From Onthophagus taurus (taxonomy: Eukaryota; Arthropoda; Insecta; Coleoptera; Scarabaeidae): a stretch of DNA of 64,000 bases. Shown one piece after another: positions 47,501 through 59,419 of this stretch. How positions within the stretch are numbered: the first letter of the stretch is position 1; every line of letters starts with the position of its first letter. The stretch is from positions 17,925,501-17,989,500 of the forward strand of contig NC_091971.1 of the NCBI RefSeq assembly GCF_036711975.1, written 5' to 3'. Under the pieces are notes generated by a model. That model searched no databases. It saw only the letters and a list, made by a program, of their open reading frames with translations, and had not been told where the DNA came from. Both the position numbers and the translations under genes were made by a program.

Positions 47501-47578
47501 CAATAAGAAAAAAATTGTAAAAATAATACTTACTTGCGATTCTTGGAGCTTTGTAGTGGTAAAACGAAACAGAGCCAT
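26520..47578 (-). CDS. Citrate synthase, mitochondrial (CS2, canonical copy)
   Basis: This encodes the matrix enzyme that makes citrate from oxaloacetate and acetyl-CoA. Exons on the minus strand: 47578-47534 (ATG), 39447-39286, 27876-27679, 27625-27237, 27182-26846 and 26789-26520 (TAA). They join in frame to 466 residues, the usual family length. The presequence [15 protein letters not shown] is typical of insect citrate synthase. Active-site residues are all present: His in [11 protein letters not shown] and [14 protein letters not shown], Asp in [11 protein letters not shown], Arg in GVSRALG and IERPKS. Introns 1 (8.1 kb) and 2 (11.4 kb) are swollen by mobile debris. A 53-bp intron after DAQ (27626-27678) is missing from CS1. 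Being canonical in length and sequence, it is likely the housekeeping gene; CS1 lies downstream in the same orientation. Confidence 0.96.
27877..28344. other. CS2 intron 2, first part, nothing recognised
   Basis: This is AT-rich intron without coding resemblance or a clear repeat. Confidence 0.4.
28349..28488. mobile_element. 140-bp hairpin MITE
   Basis: The ends CAGTGTGTTGATTAATTATC and the reverse complement of the right end, CAGTGTGTTAATTAAGTATC, pair at 18 of 20. A second internal pair CAAGTATGCAACCAATATC is perfect. TACA flanks both sides (28345-28348, 28489-28492), a possible 4-bp target duplication. There is no coding sequence. Confidence 0.75.
28752..28776. repeat. Perfect 25-bp palindrome
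   Basis: ATAGCTGGGTTA and its reverse complement are separated by a single T. It stands alone in intron 2 and may be the tip of a decayed hairpin element. Confidence 0.6.
28780..35880. other. CS2 intron 2, long stretch without recognised features
   Basis: Seven kilobases of AT-rich DNA. Short open frames occur (for example 30568-30768 and 35134-35481), but none shows a domain, codon pattern or neighbouring exon that supports a gene. Parts are probably transposon relics too old to name. Confidence 0.45.
35895..36470 (+). pseudogene. RTE-like reverse transcriptase fragment
   Basis: This is the C-terminal part of an insect LINE reverse transcriptase: [20 protein letters not shown] (replacing the usual ADDQVV... 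helix), then near 36097 [26 protein letters not shown], and near 36340 [10 protein letters not shown], the basic tail. Stops and frame changes throughout. Related fragments occur at 41600, 42330, 54935 and 61490. Confidence 0.75.
37150..38340 (+). pseudogene. piggyBac transposase pseudogene
   Basis: The blocks appear in piggyBac order: degraded GKPNPWV... around 37490-37530, [20 protein letters not shown] (the central part of the DDE_Tnp_1_7 domain with a catalytic Asp), [26 protein letters not shown], a WWNDN equivalent near 37825, MGGV near 37950, and a basic [19 protein letters not shown] near 38210. The C-terminal zinc-finger part is not visible. Frame changes and stops make it inactive. 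TTAA-flanked ends were not located. Confidence 0.78.
38341..39285. other. CS2 intron 2, last part, nothing recognised
   Basis: This is AT-rich sequence without coding resemblance, up to the exon border at 39286. Confidence 0.4.
39448..41565. other. CS2 intron 1, 3' portion, no recognised gene
   Basis: The sequence is mostly AT-rich. A patch at 39850-40260 is richer in CpG. TAGGCGCCTC near 40312 matches a phrase near 26132 and 45932. No coding content is recognised. Confidence 0.4.
41570..42060 (+). pseudogene. RTE-like reverse transcriptase C-terminal fragment
   Basis: [38 protein letters not shown] and, in a shifted frame, [20 protein letters not shown] and [18 protein letters not shown] form the thumb and C-terminal region of an insect LINE reverse transcriptase. 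It lacks the catalytic half and has several frame changes. Confidence 0.8.
42330..43245 (+). pseudogene. Second RTE-like reverse transcriptase fragment
   Basis: The order is [50 protein letters not shown] and [13 protein letters not shown], followed by degraded C-terminal sequence to about 43240. The catalytic ADD is changed to MDD. It lies in tandem with the preceding fragment but overlaps it in protein terms, so it is a separate insertion. Confidence 0.72.
43246..46425. other. CS2 intron 1, middle, little recognisable
   Basis: This is AT-rich DNA. A short direct repeat of AATACTCAAGTA-type units occurs near 44130-44180. TTTAGGCGCCTCC occurs near 45931. No supported gene. Confidence 0.4.
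46430..46805. mobile_element. Pogo-like MITE
   Basis: The left part has AAAACTTCGGATATAACGGA and the right part, as reverse complement, AAAAGTTCTATATAACGGA: an imperfect terminal inverted repeat. The interior carries the hairpin TTTAGCCGT ... ACGGCTAAA shared with 5011-5043, and GACTATAACGGACACT shared with the MITE in the secernin intron. No coding sequence. Confidence 0.68.
46806..47533. other. CS2 intron 1, 5' end
   Basis: This is AT-rich intron directly downstream of the first CS2 exon. No feature is recognised. Confidence 0.4.
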
Positions 47579-48664
47579 TTTTGAAACTGGATTTTTTTTC
47601 GTTCACAATTCTTCAATTTCTGTACACAAGTGATGAGAAGCGGTCAGTAGCTTTCGTATGGCGTAAATGCGCCCACCGTGCGTGTAAAGCAGTCCCCTCA
47701 ACGATACGAAGACCGAATGAAACGGCCCCGTTCGTAGAGAATTTTGTTCGAGAAACGCATGCGCATTAAACAAGATACATAAAACGATTTTTGCCAAAGT
47801 GTTTGATAACCATTGATAAAGATACCAATATCCACCCATAATCATCGGTTGAATATGAATAAGCTCCACGAGTTTTTGCACACACCTAACCTCAACAAAA
47901 ATCTAATCTTAATCTCCACGTGAAGGCGATTTAAACACGATTTATATAAATTGTTATGCAAAAAATAAAAAGGATACTAAAATCACCACGATTTAAGGAT
48001 TTTGGATTAAAAATAATTAATTTTTTTCTTTTTAAATAAATCAGTTGATTAAATAAAATTGCTAATCAGTGTGAGCTTAGCTGCGGATTAAAATGATAAG
48101 AGTTATAATTTTTAGTTATCAAAGATAAAATTTATTTATATTTTATTGCTAGAATGTAAATTAAAAATTAACATCTTCTAATTTTAATTAATCATAATTT
48201 AACAAATTAAAACTTTATTAATTGATAAAAATAGTTCGATTGACTACTATAAATTAGTTTTAAATAAATTAGATGTATTTATTTAAAACTAATTTATAAA
48301 AAATTTTCGTTAAAATAACAATTATTAATATTTATTTTAACATTAAAATCAAAAATAAATTTAAAAACGTCCAAAATAAATCAAAATTGAAATAATCGAA
48401 CGTTTATGACTAATTTCATTCCACTCAGGTCAGCTGTTCGTTACAAGAACTCGCTGTCACTTGGTGGTTTTTACATTAATTTTGGCTAATATATTAATTA
48501 CACGGTAAGAAAATTACTAAAATAACTGAAAAACACTCTTACGTTTACAAATATTTATAACGATAATCCCTTTAACACGTGTTATTTATCTCGTTTTATC
48601 GATTCGGCTAAATTAATTAAATTAGAAAGTTTTGTGTACCATCTGGTATTAACACTTTTTTTAG
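47579..48664. promoter_or_regulatory. Divergent promoter region of CS2 and secernin
   Basis: 1,086 bp separate the start codons of CS2 (-) and secernin (+). The half next to CS2 (47600-47780) is richer in GC and CpG, likely the CS2 5' UTR and core promoter. The secernin side is very AT-rich. No TATA box can be singled out. Confidence 0.5.
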
Positions 48665-50748
<2,084 letters not shown>

Positions 50749-51548
50749 GTCAACCTCAAAAGAAATTAATGAGATTAATTTTCTTTATATTAATTTATAC
50801 ACGGATGTGCTTATGTATTGCCTTTTCCGATTACCAACAGCTTAAGCAGGTAGCTAAAAATAGTTGAGATTCCTTTTGTGTTATTAGTAAAGTAAGGGCT
50901 AAAGTGATAAAAATGACCTTGAAAACGGCTCAAAAGAATTTTTTGCAAACATTTTGAAAAATTAGCTTGGTATTAATTAATAATATTTATAATGTAGATG
51001 AAGTCGCTGTGTTCCACATTCAACATAGATGTTTATTAACTAATGATTTTGTGATTTTTACATGAGGTTTTATAGCCTTTGCGCATTCCTTAGCTTAGTT
51101 TATAAGTTCATCATTTTTATTTATTTCATATTATAGTATTTATTGGACAGTACATGTATGTGCGATTTTTTAAGTGTTGTTTTTTATGAGTATTACATTC
51201 CATATATTAAATAAAATACTGCTACAGAATCAACAGTTTAAAATTAACAGGTTTTTCTTATATCCCATTATCACTTTAGTTATCTCAAGGTTCAAAATTT
51301 TACATGGTCATACACATATAGGAACCAATAACAATATGATATGCTTTAAATAATTATCTCATGAAATTCAAGTAGATTGTTCAAGAGTGGGATTTGCATA
51401 TAGCTGATTTGAGTGTTCAATGAAAAGTGTAGAGACATAACAAAGTTGTGCACTAAATTTATAGTGCAAAATTATAGGACATGTCTGTTATTTTGTTGCA
51501 TAGCATATGCATAGGAGCTATATATTTAAAATTTTTCCCCTCCATATA
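50749..51548 (+). other. Secernin 3' UTR and flank
   Basis: AT-rich sequence after the stop. An AATAAA at 51210-51215 would give a 3' UTR of about 480 bp. Nothing else is recognised. Confidence 0.5.
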
Positions 51549-51635
51549 CAGGTGTCCCACGTAAGCGACAAAGTACATGATTGGCATTAAGGAGCCAAGA
51601 TACGCAGTTCTTCCTTAGACAAAAGTTGTAGGAAA

Positions 51636-51862
51636 TAGACAACCTAAGCCTTGACGTCATAGAGATGGGCGGAGCTTATACCGACTCCAAGCATTTTCGT
51701 TGATAACGATAAATCACCATATGCAATTTTTCATTAGTGTTAAAATAAACTAAGTGATGACATTTCAAATGACGCTTTTTGGCGATTTATCGTTAGCAAC
51801 GAAATTGTTTGGACTCAGTATAAGCTCCGCCCATCTCTGTGACGTCAGACTTAGGCAGTCTA
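51636..51862. mobile_element. 227-bp MITE nested in the left arm
   Basis: The ends TAGAC ... CCTAAG then TGACGTCA and AGAGATGGGCGGAGCTTATA match the reverse complement of the right end. The right arm of the host element lacks this block, which confirms an insertion. TGACGTCA, a CRE-type palindrome, is present near both ends. Confidence 0.8.
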
Positions 51863-52550
51863 TTGTTTGGAGTCAGTAATACATACTGAGGATGTTCCAT
51901 AACGACATACTGAAATAAACATGTTATTTTAAATGGAGTGATATAGTTTTTATTGCTTATTCTGATTCTACACATACAATTAAGTTGACTTTGATAACAC
52001 ATGTTGATACCTAGCAATTACCACTGTGTCCTTCAAATCTGAATTTCTTGGCGACTGATCGAGCTAGAAAGTTGAAATTTGTAACAGTTGCTGCTTGAAT
52101 ATCCTTAAATAGAGCGCCATTAGCTACATCGGTCTATCTCATACAGAGTGTTCAAAAATGTAACTATTGTTTTACCATATACAATTGCAAAAAAATCGAA
52201 AATTTGAAATGGAACACCCCATATTTAATTAGCTTATCAGCTAGAGAATTTAATTCTCTACAAATCTTCAGTACATGTCTCTATACCTATCTGTTGCAGT
52301 TGTTGAGATAGAGCGGAATGCATCAAAATCATGCAAAGAATGGCAGATTTTATTTATTTTTTCTATTAGTAGGCCATGAAATATATGCATTTGACAGCTT
52401 TCAAGTGATGCCGCCATAATTGTTTGTAATTTCACAGGTGATAAGCGTTGACTTGATCCAAATTAAAAAAAACAACCAAACGAATTTTTAAATGTAATAT
52501 TTTTATGAAGTCTAGTTGTTTATTGGTTAATGCTAGATTTTGGCTAGATT

Positions 52551-53420
52551 ATGAATTATACAAAAAACGAATTTGTAAACATGGTTTTTATTTTGGGACA
52601 ATGTCAACGAAATACTCGTCTTGCTCAAAGAGTATATCGTGAAAGATATCCAAATGCCCGACTTCCGAGCAGGCGATGTTTCGATAATGAACTGATATTG
52701 TAAACGTCGCAAAAAGTCGTATGTAGTTCGAGAAGAGAACAGCGAACTAAATATTTTATTAAGTTTGTAAGAGAATCCGCATGTGAGTACACGACAAATC
52801 GCTAGAGCAACAGATATGAGTAAAAGCTCACTAAACTGAATTATAAAACTTCACAACTACCACCAAGAATTTCATGGAGATGATTTTGCTAACAGAGTAG
52901 TTTTCTGTACGACAACTTTAGATGAAATAAATGAAAACCCTCTTTTCGTATCATCAATTTTATTTAGTGATGAAGCTACTTTTAAAAGTAACGGGTTAGT
53001 AAACCAACATAGTAATAATAAAGCATATTATATTTCTTTATTATGATATTTATTTAAAAAAATGATATTTCAATATGACGGGGCACCTGCACGTTATTTC
53101 AGGGATGTTTTTCAAAACTTTTTAAATATCGGATATGCAAGATAATCGATTTGGGAGAAGACAAATCGGACAATCGGTCGTGGAGGTCCAATACCGTGGC
53201 CAGCAAGATTACCTGATCTAACTTCCCACGACTTCTTCCTTTGAGGATATGTCAAAACCCAAGTGGTAGCTAATATTCCAATGACGTAAGAAGATATGAA
53301 GAATAGAATAAAGGAAAGCTTTAGAAACATCTCTGCTGAAACACTAGATAATGTGCAAGCCGAATTCGTAAATCGGCTTCATCTATGCATAAAGCACAGA
53401 TGGAGATTTGAACACTTATA
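52551..53420 (+). pseudogene. Mariner-like transposase with DUF4817-type N-terminus, broken
   Basis: It begins MNYTKNEFVNMVFILGQCQR, then NTRLAQRVYRERYPNARLPS, the helix-turn-helix region common in insect Tc/mariner relatives. After stops follow NYHQEFHGDDFANRV, ILFSDEATFKSNGLVN (first Asp), FQYDGAPARYFRDVFQ (second Asp), RTIGRGGPIPWPARLPDLTS (third-Asp region) and KESFRNISAETLDNVQAEF. At least four stops or frame changes. The start was taken at the first Met of the DNA-binding block. Confidence 0.85.
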
Positions 53421-54038
53421 AATAAAGTTTGGTTGAAAATTATTTAGCATCTTATTTCATGGCCTACTAATGAAAAAATGAACTGTCATAAAATCAAAAA
53501 CTACAACTGATAGGTATAGGGACATGTACTGAAGATTTGTAGAGAATTAAATTCTGTATCTGATTAACTAGTCAAATATGGGGTGTTCCATTTAAAATTT
53601 TCGACTTTTTTGCAATTGAATATGGTAAAACAGTAGTTACATTTTTGAACACCCTCTATTTAAAGATTTTCAAGCAGCAACTGTCACAAATTTCAACTTT
53701 CTAGCTCGATCAGTCGCCAAGAAATTCAAATTTGAAGGACACAGTGTTAATTGCTAATAAAAGCTTTTAATTAAAATAACTCAAAAACTAAAAGCACTAG
53801 GTATCAACATGTCTTATCAAAGTCAACTTAATTGTATGTGTAGAATCAGAATAAGCAATAAAAACTATATAATTCCATTTAAAATAACATGTTTATTTCA
53901 GTACGTCATTCCTGTATGTATAAAAATATTTTTCGTTTATAGTGTGCTTAATTTCCTACAACTTTTGTCTAAAGAAGAACTGCGTATCTCGACTCCTTAA
54001 TGCCATTTATGTACTTTATTGCTTATGTGGGACATCTG

Positions 54039-54934
54039 TATACTGTTGTTCCATGTAATGAAAAGTTTAGAAAACAAAACGGATGATTTTAATCTAACTC
54101 CCGATTAAGTCGTGGCGGTGAAAGTGGGTTGTTCCGAAAAGTTTTACTAAACGAAAAATGGACAAAGACAGGGTTACTGTTATACCTTATGCTAATTATA
54201 ATGGTACACATTTGTTTGTAGGGAAAGTGAGAACTCCTGGAGCATTTAATTAGCATGCTAATAATCTAGTCATACAGGATAAAAACAATACAAAGCAGAT
54301 GGTTTCATAACGATTTTGTCTTTGCAGTAAAACTCTTTTTGAAAAGTAATAATCTTCCTCCGAAACCGTTTTATCTTTTAAATAACGTACCTGGCCATAG
54401 GCTAAACGACCTATTAGCGTCATGGAATGGTTTGATACAAACACTACGATGGATCATAATGAGATTGAAACGATGAAAATTTCAGTATACACTTTTGTAA
54501 AAAGTTTTAAACCTAAAAATCACGAATTTAAAAAATCCTGCATTTACTGGGATTGGAATAGTATCCCTAAGGGAGTCATGCAATCGTCATAATGTGATAA
54601 TTACTTCTATTAGTTCATTTATAGGTGAAGGAACATTTTCACCTACTTGATAAAGGTGATAAATGGGCATACTAAAGCGCGATATTATCTTCCTTATCAC
54701 CCGAGCAATCTTCGATGGTTGTAACTCATTGAATTGAAATTACTCATACGAGCGGGCTGCTTAACTAGTATACCTGTATATAAGGCTATATGGAATTTTC
54801 AGAACGTTAAGCAATACTCAATAAGTCATAACAGGTCTTACGCAGGTCTTGTATATGCGGATTTTACGTTGCATGATCATGTATTTGTTTCGCCATATTA
54901 TATCTCGCAAATGCCCCGATATTAAGGCTGCTTT
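54039..54934. other. Intergenic, nothing recognised
   Basis: AT-rich DNA after the mariner-type element. The 54150-54230 stretch reads as a short open frame (MDKDRVTVIPYANYNGTHLF) with no family match that can be named. Confidence 0.4.
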
Positions 54935-56215
54935 GGTTGTCTGAGCCTTGACTTTTTTGCGGAGGTCTCTGCTACTTGTGATGCTCACCTACTCGACCGG
55001 TTTATTATATATCGCCAGTTTGCATGTTCTCGGCTCTTTCGATATGCATAGTGCTTTAGACTTTGTTACTGATATCGTCATGTAGTACTTGGTAGCGGTT
55101 TTTTCAAATTGAAAGAGAATTCTCTGCAGCTTGTCCTCGATCTCCGAGATCAACAGCTATCGCATTGTCTTATTTCTATCTGCAAAGGTATTCTTCGTGT
55201 CTTTCTGAATTCCACTTGTATTTGGGTCCGTATTTTACTTGACTATTTTTTTATATCTGGATGCACATTTTTCTTGTTGAGGTGTCTCACAACGTCTGGA
55301 AGTGTTACGCGGTCAAAAGCATTCGTATGATCTATGGAACACATGTATGCTGTTTTGTTGTATTCTATAGATCTTTGCACGACCTGTCTGATTGCAAAGA
55401 TGGCGTCTATAGTTGACCTGTTCTTCGCTTAACTCATGAGAAGATATTTTTTCTTCCAGGATTTTTATTAATAGCTTTAAGACTGAAACTAATAGCGTGA
55501 TTCCTGATAGTTTGCTGGATCTTTTTGTCTTCCTTTCGTAAACACTGGAATGGTCACACTTTCTTTCCATTCCGTCGGTATCCTCCTGCACTCTACAATT
55601 TTCTTAAAGAATACGTGCAGCTCGTCGTAGACGATTTTTCAATTTGGGGATCAAGATTTGCTGTGTTGTTGTCAGCACAGTAGAGGTGACAATGTGTTAT
55701 TCCCATTCATTTAGTGCTATTTTCGTTATGTTTATATGTTCGTTGATTGTTTTCTTTCCTGTTTCTTAACATGTTCCAAACCTTCTTTTGGCCTGCGTAA
55801 AGGTCATGTTTCATGTCTGCCGAGAATTTTTCCCAATGCGCTCTCTTGATGTATTGGATCTTGTTGTTGACTGCATTTCTTACAGCCTTATATTCTAGTG
55901 TTAAGCTTTAGGATCTGTATTTTAGGTATACCTTTCGTTTTTCATTTGCCAGTTCTTTGACCTCATTTGTAAACCATTTTTTTCTTATTTGGTATGGTTG
56001 ATTAATATTCTTCTTCTCACAGCCTCTTCGGTGGTTTTGAGTATATTTGATTTTATTTTTTGTCAGGCAGCTTCTATTTTCTTATTGAGTCTTTCTTAGT
56101 ATAATAGTTTTGTTGATGATATATGGTTTTCATTGTGTGAGTTTAGATGATGGTCACCTGCAGTATTCTACCAGAGAGATATTTTATGTCGTCGACGTTA
56201 TCTTGGTTATCTTTT
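54935..56215 (-). pseudogene. RTE-like reverse transcriptase pseudogene
   Basis: Read from 56215 downwards: a linker region (KKWFTNEVKELANEKRKVYL; AVRNAVNNKIQYIKRAHWEK; MKHDLYAGQKKVWNMLR), then reverse-transcriptase blocks (TDGMERKCDHSSVYERKTKR; SGITLLVSVLKLLIKILEEK; LSEEQVNYRR) and the C-terminal LFQFEKTATKYYMTISVTKS. The catalytic YADD part is missing through deletion. It is the longest RTE-type copy here, and its later part resembles the fragments at 35895 and 42330. Confidence 0.82.
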
Positions 56216-56259
56216 CTTAAAAATTTAAGTTGAAACGAGAGCAACCCAATTAATTTCAA

Positions 56260-56775
56260 ATTAATTCGATAGATGGAGACTCAACAACACAATGACAAGT
56301 TTTATTATTAAATCGGTGCAAAAAAATATAATTTATTAACTAAAATTTATTTGCTTTAAGTACTTTAAAATTTAAAATTAATGAAGTAATTGTTTTCTTA
56401 TAAATTAAAATAATTTAAGGTGACTCAGATTACGATGTTAATTTCTCATAATTGGTCGATAGATGGCAGCACAAATTTCAGGTTGAGTTTCAAGTAAAAT
56501 CAAATTGGGTCAGATTGAAGTTGATAATTTGATGGCGTAATAAGTTTATCGAAGTAAGTAAATTCAATAATTTCAACAAAATTAATTAAGCAATTAGTAT
56601 ATAATACTATTAATAATACAATTGATGACCGTCATTTTGTATTAATTAAAATAAAAAAGTGGCAACCCTGTTTACATTGACGGTTTTAAAATCGATCAAC
56701 AGATGGAGACGCGTCGACACAGATTCACACCTAAATCAAATTGGACTAAGTTGAAGTTGTTAATAAGTGGGATTT
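56260..56775 (+). repeat. Three diverged direct repeats
   Basis: Similar blocks start near 56267 (CGATAGATGGAGACTCAACA), 56457 (CGATAGATGGCAGCACAAAT) and 56693 (CGATCAACAGATGGAGACGC). The last two share AAATCAAATTGG ... AAGTTGAAGTTG-like continuations. Spacing is about 190 and 235 bp. They lie just upstream of the CpG-rich putative exon. Confidence 0.55.
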
Positions 56776-56899
56776 CTAAGAAGGATTTATGAGTATTTCG
56801 AAGAAATTTAAATGTTAATTCTAAGGTAAATATTTTAATGGAGTTATAACTTTTTATTTGACTTTTTTGTGGTTTCTTTTGATCGTGGCCTACTCGATA

Positions 56900-57107
56900 T
56901 TGGTTACTGAAAACCTTTGACAGTTGGCGGCGTTTGCGGCTCCTCCTACAGTTTAGTTTACTCAGTCGACGCAGGCCGTCGTTGCATGGCGGTTGTGCGT
57001 TGTGTCAGTGCACGACGGCAAGTTCTTACGGTCGTACATACATTAACAAGAAAAAAAAACGACCTTCTACTTGGACAACCGGATAAATTAAGAACCGGAA
57101 CATGGAG
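56900..57107 (+). other. Candidate first exon and promoter of an unseen gene
   Basis: A CpG-rich patch in AT-rich surroundings ends with AACATGGAG followed by GTGAGTAC, a near-ideal splice donor (57108). An in-frame TAA lies 18 bp before the ATG, so translation could start there and enter an exon beyond the window with Met-Glu. TCAGT initiator-like words occur near 56962 and 57004. No downstream coding exon was seen up to 64000, so this is inference from composition and signals. Confidence 0.4.
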
Positions 57108-58440
57108 GTGAGTACTTATCAATACAAATTTCGGAAGCCCCGCAACCGAATCTAACCTAGATACGATGCAAAACAGAGATCAATGACCATGGGTGGGTTT
57201 TCCAGATAGAACTTGCTTCAATCTACGACCTACGGACGTTCATTTCGTCTCTTTCTCACACATTGTATGGACATAAAGGGATTATTTGGGTTGTTGTCTC
57301 AGTTTGTTTACGTCGGCTCCCTTTGCCGCTAATTTACCTTGTTTTCTTTGCGTATTTAATGACTCGTTTCCATTTGTAAAACGTTGTTGTTTCGAGAATG
57401 ATTTTTGTTAGTTTGGTAATTTTTTGTTTGGGGACACCGTTGACCTACAAACCATATTTAGGTATTGAGATTTGGGTTGTTGTTTAATTATAAGAAACTT
57501 AAGTTATTGTTGAGTGTGGAATCTAAATCACACTGTTACCAGATTACCTTTATTTTTTAGTGTGGGAGATCTACTCAAATATCAAAATAAAAAAAGTTTA
57601 TTTTTAAATTGATATGTTCGGAATTTTCAAAGATATCTAAATTGATTCAGTTGGAAAGCTAAAACCATATTTGTGTTTGTTCTTTTTTATAATGGGGCTA
57701 TCAATGTTGTTTGGAACTAAAACAACTTTATTGTTTCATTATTTATAAAGCATACAATTTTATCTTATCAAAATTAATCAAGTTTTTTCTTCGTTTTCTA
57801 GTTTTTTATGTCCTCAAATATGAAATCTATTTTTAGTGGAACGCGGTTAAAGATGCTTATTGCACCGTTGACTTCACTAATTAAATGTGTACGTATGTAG
57901 AAGAGATGGTTGTACTAATTGCTGTGGGGTTGGGCGCCGGCTGCCCGAAGATGTCTTCTCTCCGTTCGTCGTTTTCTTTGTAATTTAAGACAGGAAGTTG
58001 GACGTATTTAGAGCTGCCGCCGCGATTCACTGCGCCACACAATCTTTCGAATCCTTGCGGATGCGGACTTGTCACATTGGCGATGCGCACAATCTTCCTT
58101 CTCTTTCACTGCTCCGTATCATTAATTTATAATTAATTTTCACACAACAAAATTGAACTTGATTGTTTATTTATCGTGTTGACGTACAATTTCTTATGTT
58201 AGCCCATTTTTCAGTATGAATCTTATCTAATCAACCTGTATATCTATGTGTAGTTAATGATAATCGCACGTTTTGTTTGATTTACTTTTTTTTATTAGAT
58301 TTGGCCTTGAACGAGTGAGGCAAATATTGTATATTCGCGGCCATGCCGCGCCACAGTGTTAGGAAGTTTCAAATTACTGGCCAAAACATGATTTTACTAA
58401 TATTTATTTTCTTTTTTAACATTTTGGAAAATGGGGATCG
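57108..58440. other. No recognised gene; possible long intron
   Basis: AT-rich DNA. A GC-richer minus-strand frame at 57881-58090 (MRIANVTSPHPQGFERLCGA) is unlike its surroundings but matches no family that can be named. CACAGTGTTAGGAAGTT near 58351 repeats a phrase near 4090. Confidence 0.4.
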
Positions 58441-58444
58441 TTAG

Positions 58445-58565
58445 GTTATTCCAGAGGAGTTGAAAAAGATAGTAATAATCCCAATCTATAAAAAAGGAGA
58501 CAAGTCCTGCTGTGATAACTATCGTCCAATAGCACTCATATCGAATCTTGCAAAAATTGATAAGA
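58445..58565 (+). pseudogene. LINE reverse transcriptase fragment
   Basis: VIIPIYKKGDKSCCDNYRPI, then ALISNLAKI, is the first reverse-transcriptase block only. It is cut off before the next block. An orphan remnant. Confidence 0.65.
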
Positions 58566-58686
58566 AGCTTGTACACACTTGTTATTTTAAGCCAGATAGA
58601 ACTTACGAAAGGGTTAACTGTTAAATGACCTGTCATACTGCGATCACTTTTTGATATTTATGACCGGTATACTCTGGCAAATCATC

Positions 58687-59410
58687 ATGAATAGATTGAC
58701 GCTTAAACAACGCTACCAAATTATCCAGATTTACTTTGAAAATCAGTAATCAATTCGCACAACTTATAGACGACTTCGTGATTTGTATGGCGCACATAAT
58801 CGTCCATCTGAACAAGCCATCCGTCGAACTGTCGATAGATTTCATACCACATACTCTCTAAATGATGCAATAACACCAACACGTCGAAGGAATGTGCGTA
58901 CTGAAGAAAATCTCGCCGCTGTAAACGAAAGTGTGGAATAAGATCCAAGTTTATCGATTCGTCGTCAGTCGCAGGAATTGGAGCTCTTGGACTACACCCG
59001 TTTAAGATCCAGCTGGTGCAGGAATTAAAGCCACGAGACCATCATATGCATCGTTCTTTCGCCGATTGGGCTTTAGAATAGTTGGAAACTGCTCGGATGT
59101 TTTATCGCAAAATTGTGTTCAGCGATGAGGTTCATTTTTGGCTTAATGGGTTTGTTAATAAACAAAATTTCCGCATATGGAGTGAAACCAATCCACAACA
59201 GACCCTACAGTCTCCATTACATCCAGAAAAATGCACCGTTTGATGTGGTTTGCACGCTGGTGGCATCATGGGACCTTATTTCTTCAAAAATAAAGCCGGA
59301 GCTCGCGTTACGGTCAATGGATATCGTTACCGCACCATAATAAATGATTTTTTGTTTGAAAACATGGATGACATTGATCTGGTCAAGATGTGGTTTGTGG
59401 GACCACGCTA
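58687..59410 (+). pseudogene. Mariner-like transposase pseudogene
   Basis: LTLKQRYQIIQIYFENQ and RRLRDLYGAHNRPSEQAIRR form the paired helix-turn-helix domain. NVRTEENLAAVNESV follows, then SIRRQSQELELL. After frame changes comes IVFSDEVHFWLNGFVNKQNF with the first catalytic Asp, SPLHPEKCTV, and ENMDDIDLVKMWFV. The sequence stops just before the second Asp block, where LINE tail sequence begins. It is the insect group often labelled Tc3-like. Multiple stops. Confidence 0.82.
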
Positions 59411-59419
59411 AGTCATTGG

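Larger units (their letters stand above)
51549..54038 (+). mobile_element. Mariner-type element with ~560-bp inverted repeats
   Basis: The left end CAGGTGTCCCACGTAAGC and the right end, reversed, CAGATGTCCCACATAAGC are TA-flanked. Matching continues far inward: GGCATTAAGGAG, ACAAAAGTTGTAGGAAA, CGACTGATCGAGCTAGAAAG and ACATGTCTCTATACCTATC all return in inverted order up to 53480. The left arm is longer because a 227-bp MITE sits in it and because 34 bp near 52110-52145 are extra. A decayed transposase lies in the centre. A related left arm is at 6800-7290. Confidence 0.88.

Noticed and set aside
52144..53657. A separate inner element within the 51549-54038 element
   Set aside because: CAGAGTGTTC/GAACACCCTC looked like independent ends, but the inverted arms continue in step outside them; the mismatch is explained by 34 extra bases in the left arm.
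57881..58090. Minus-strand frame with GC-richer composition
   Set aside because: It could be coding, but there is no recognisable motif, no convincing exon borders and no partner exons; left as a note only.
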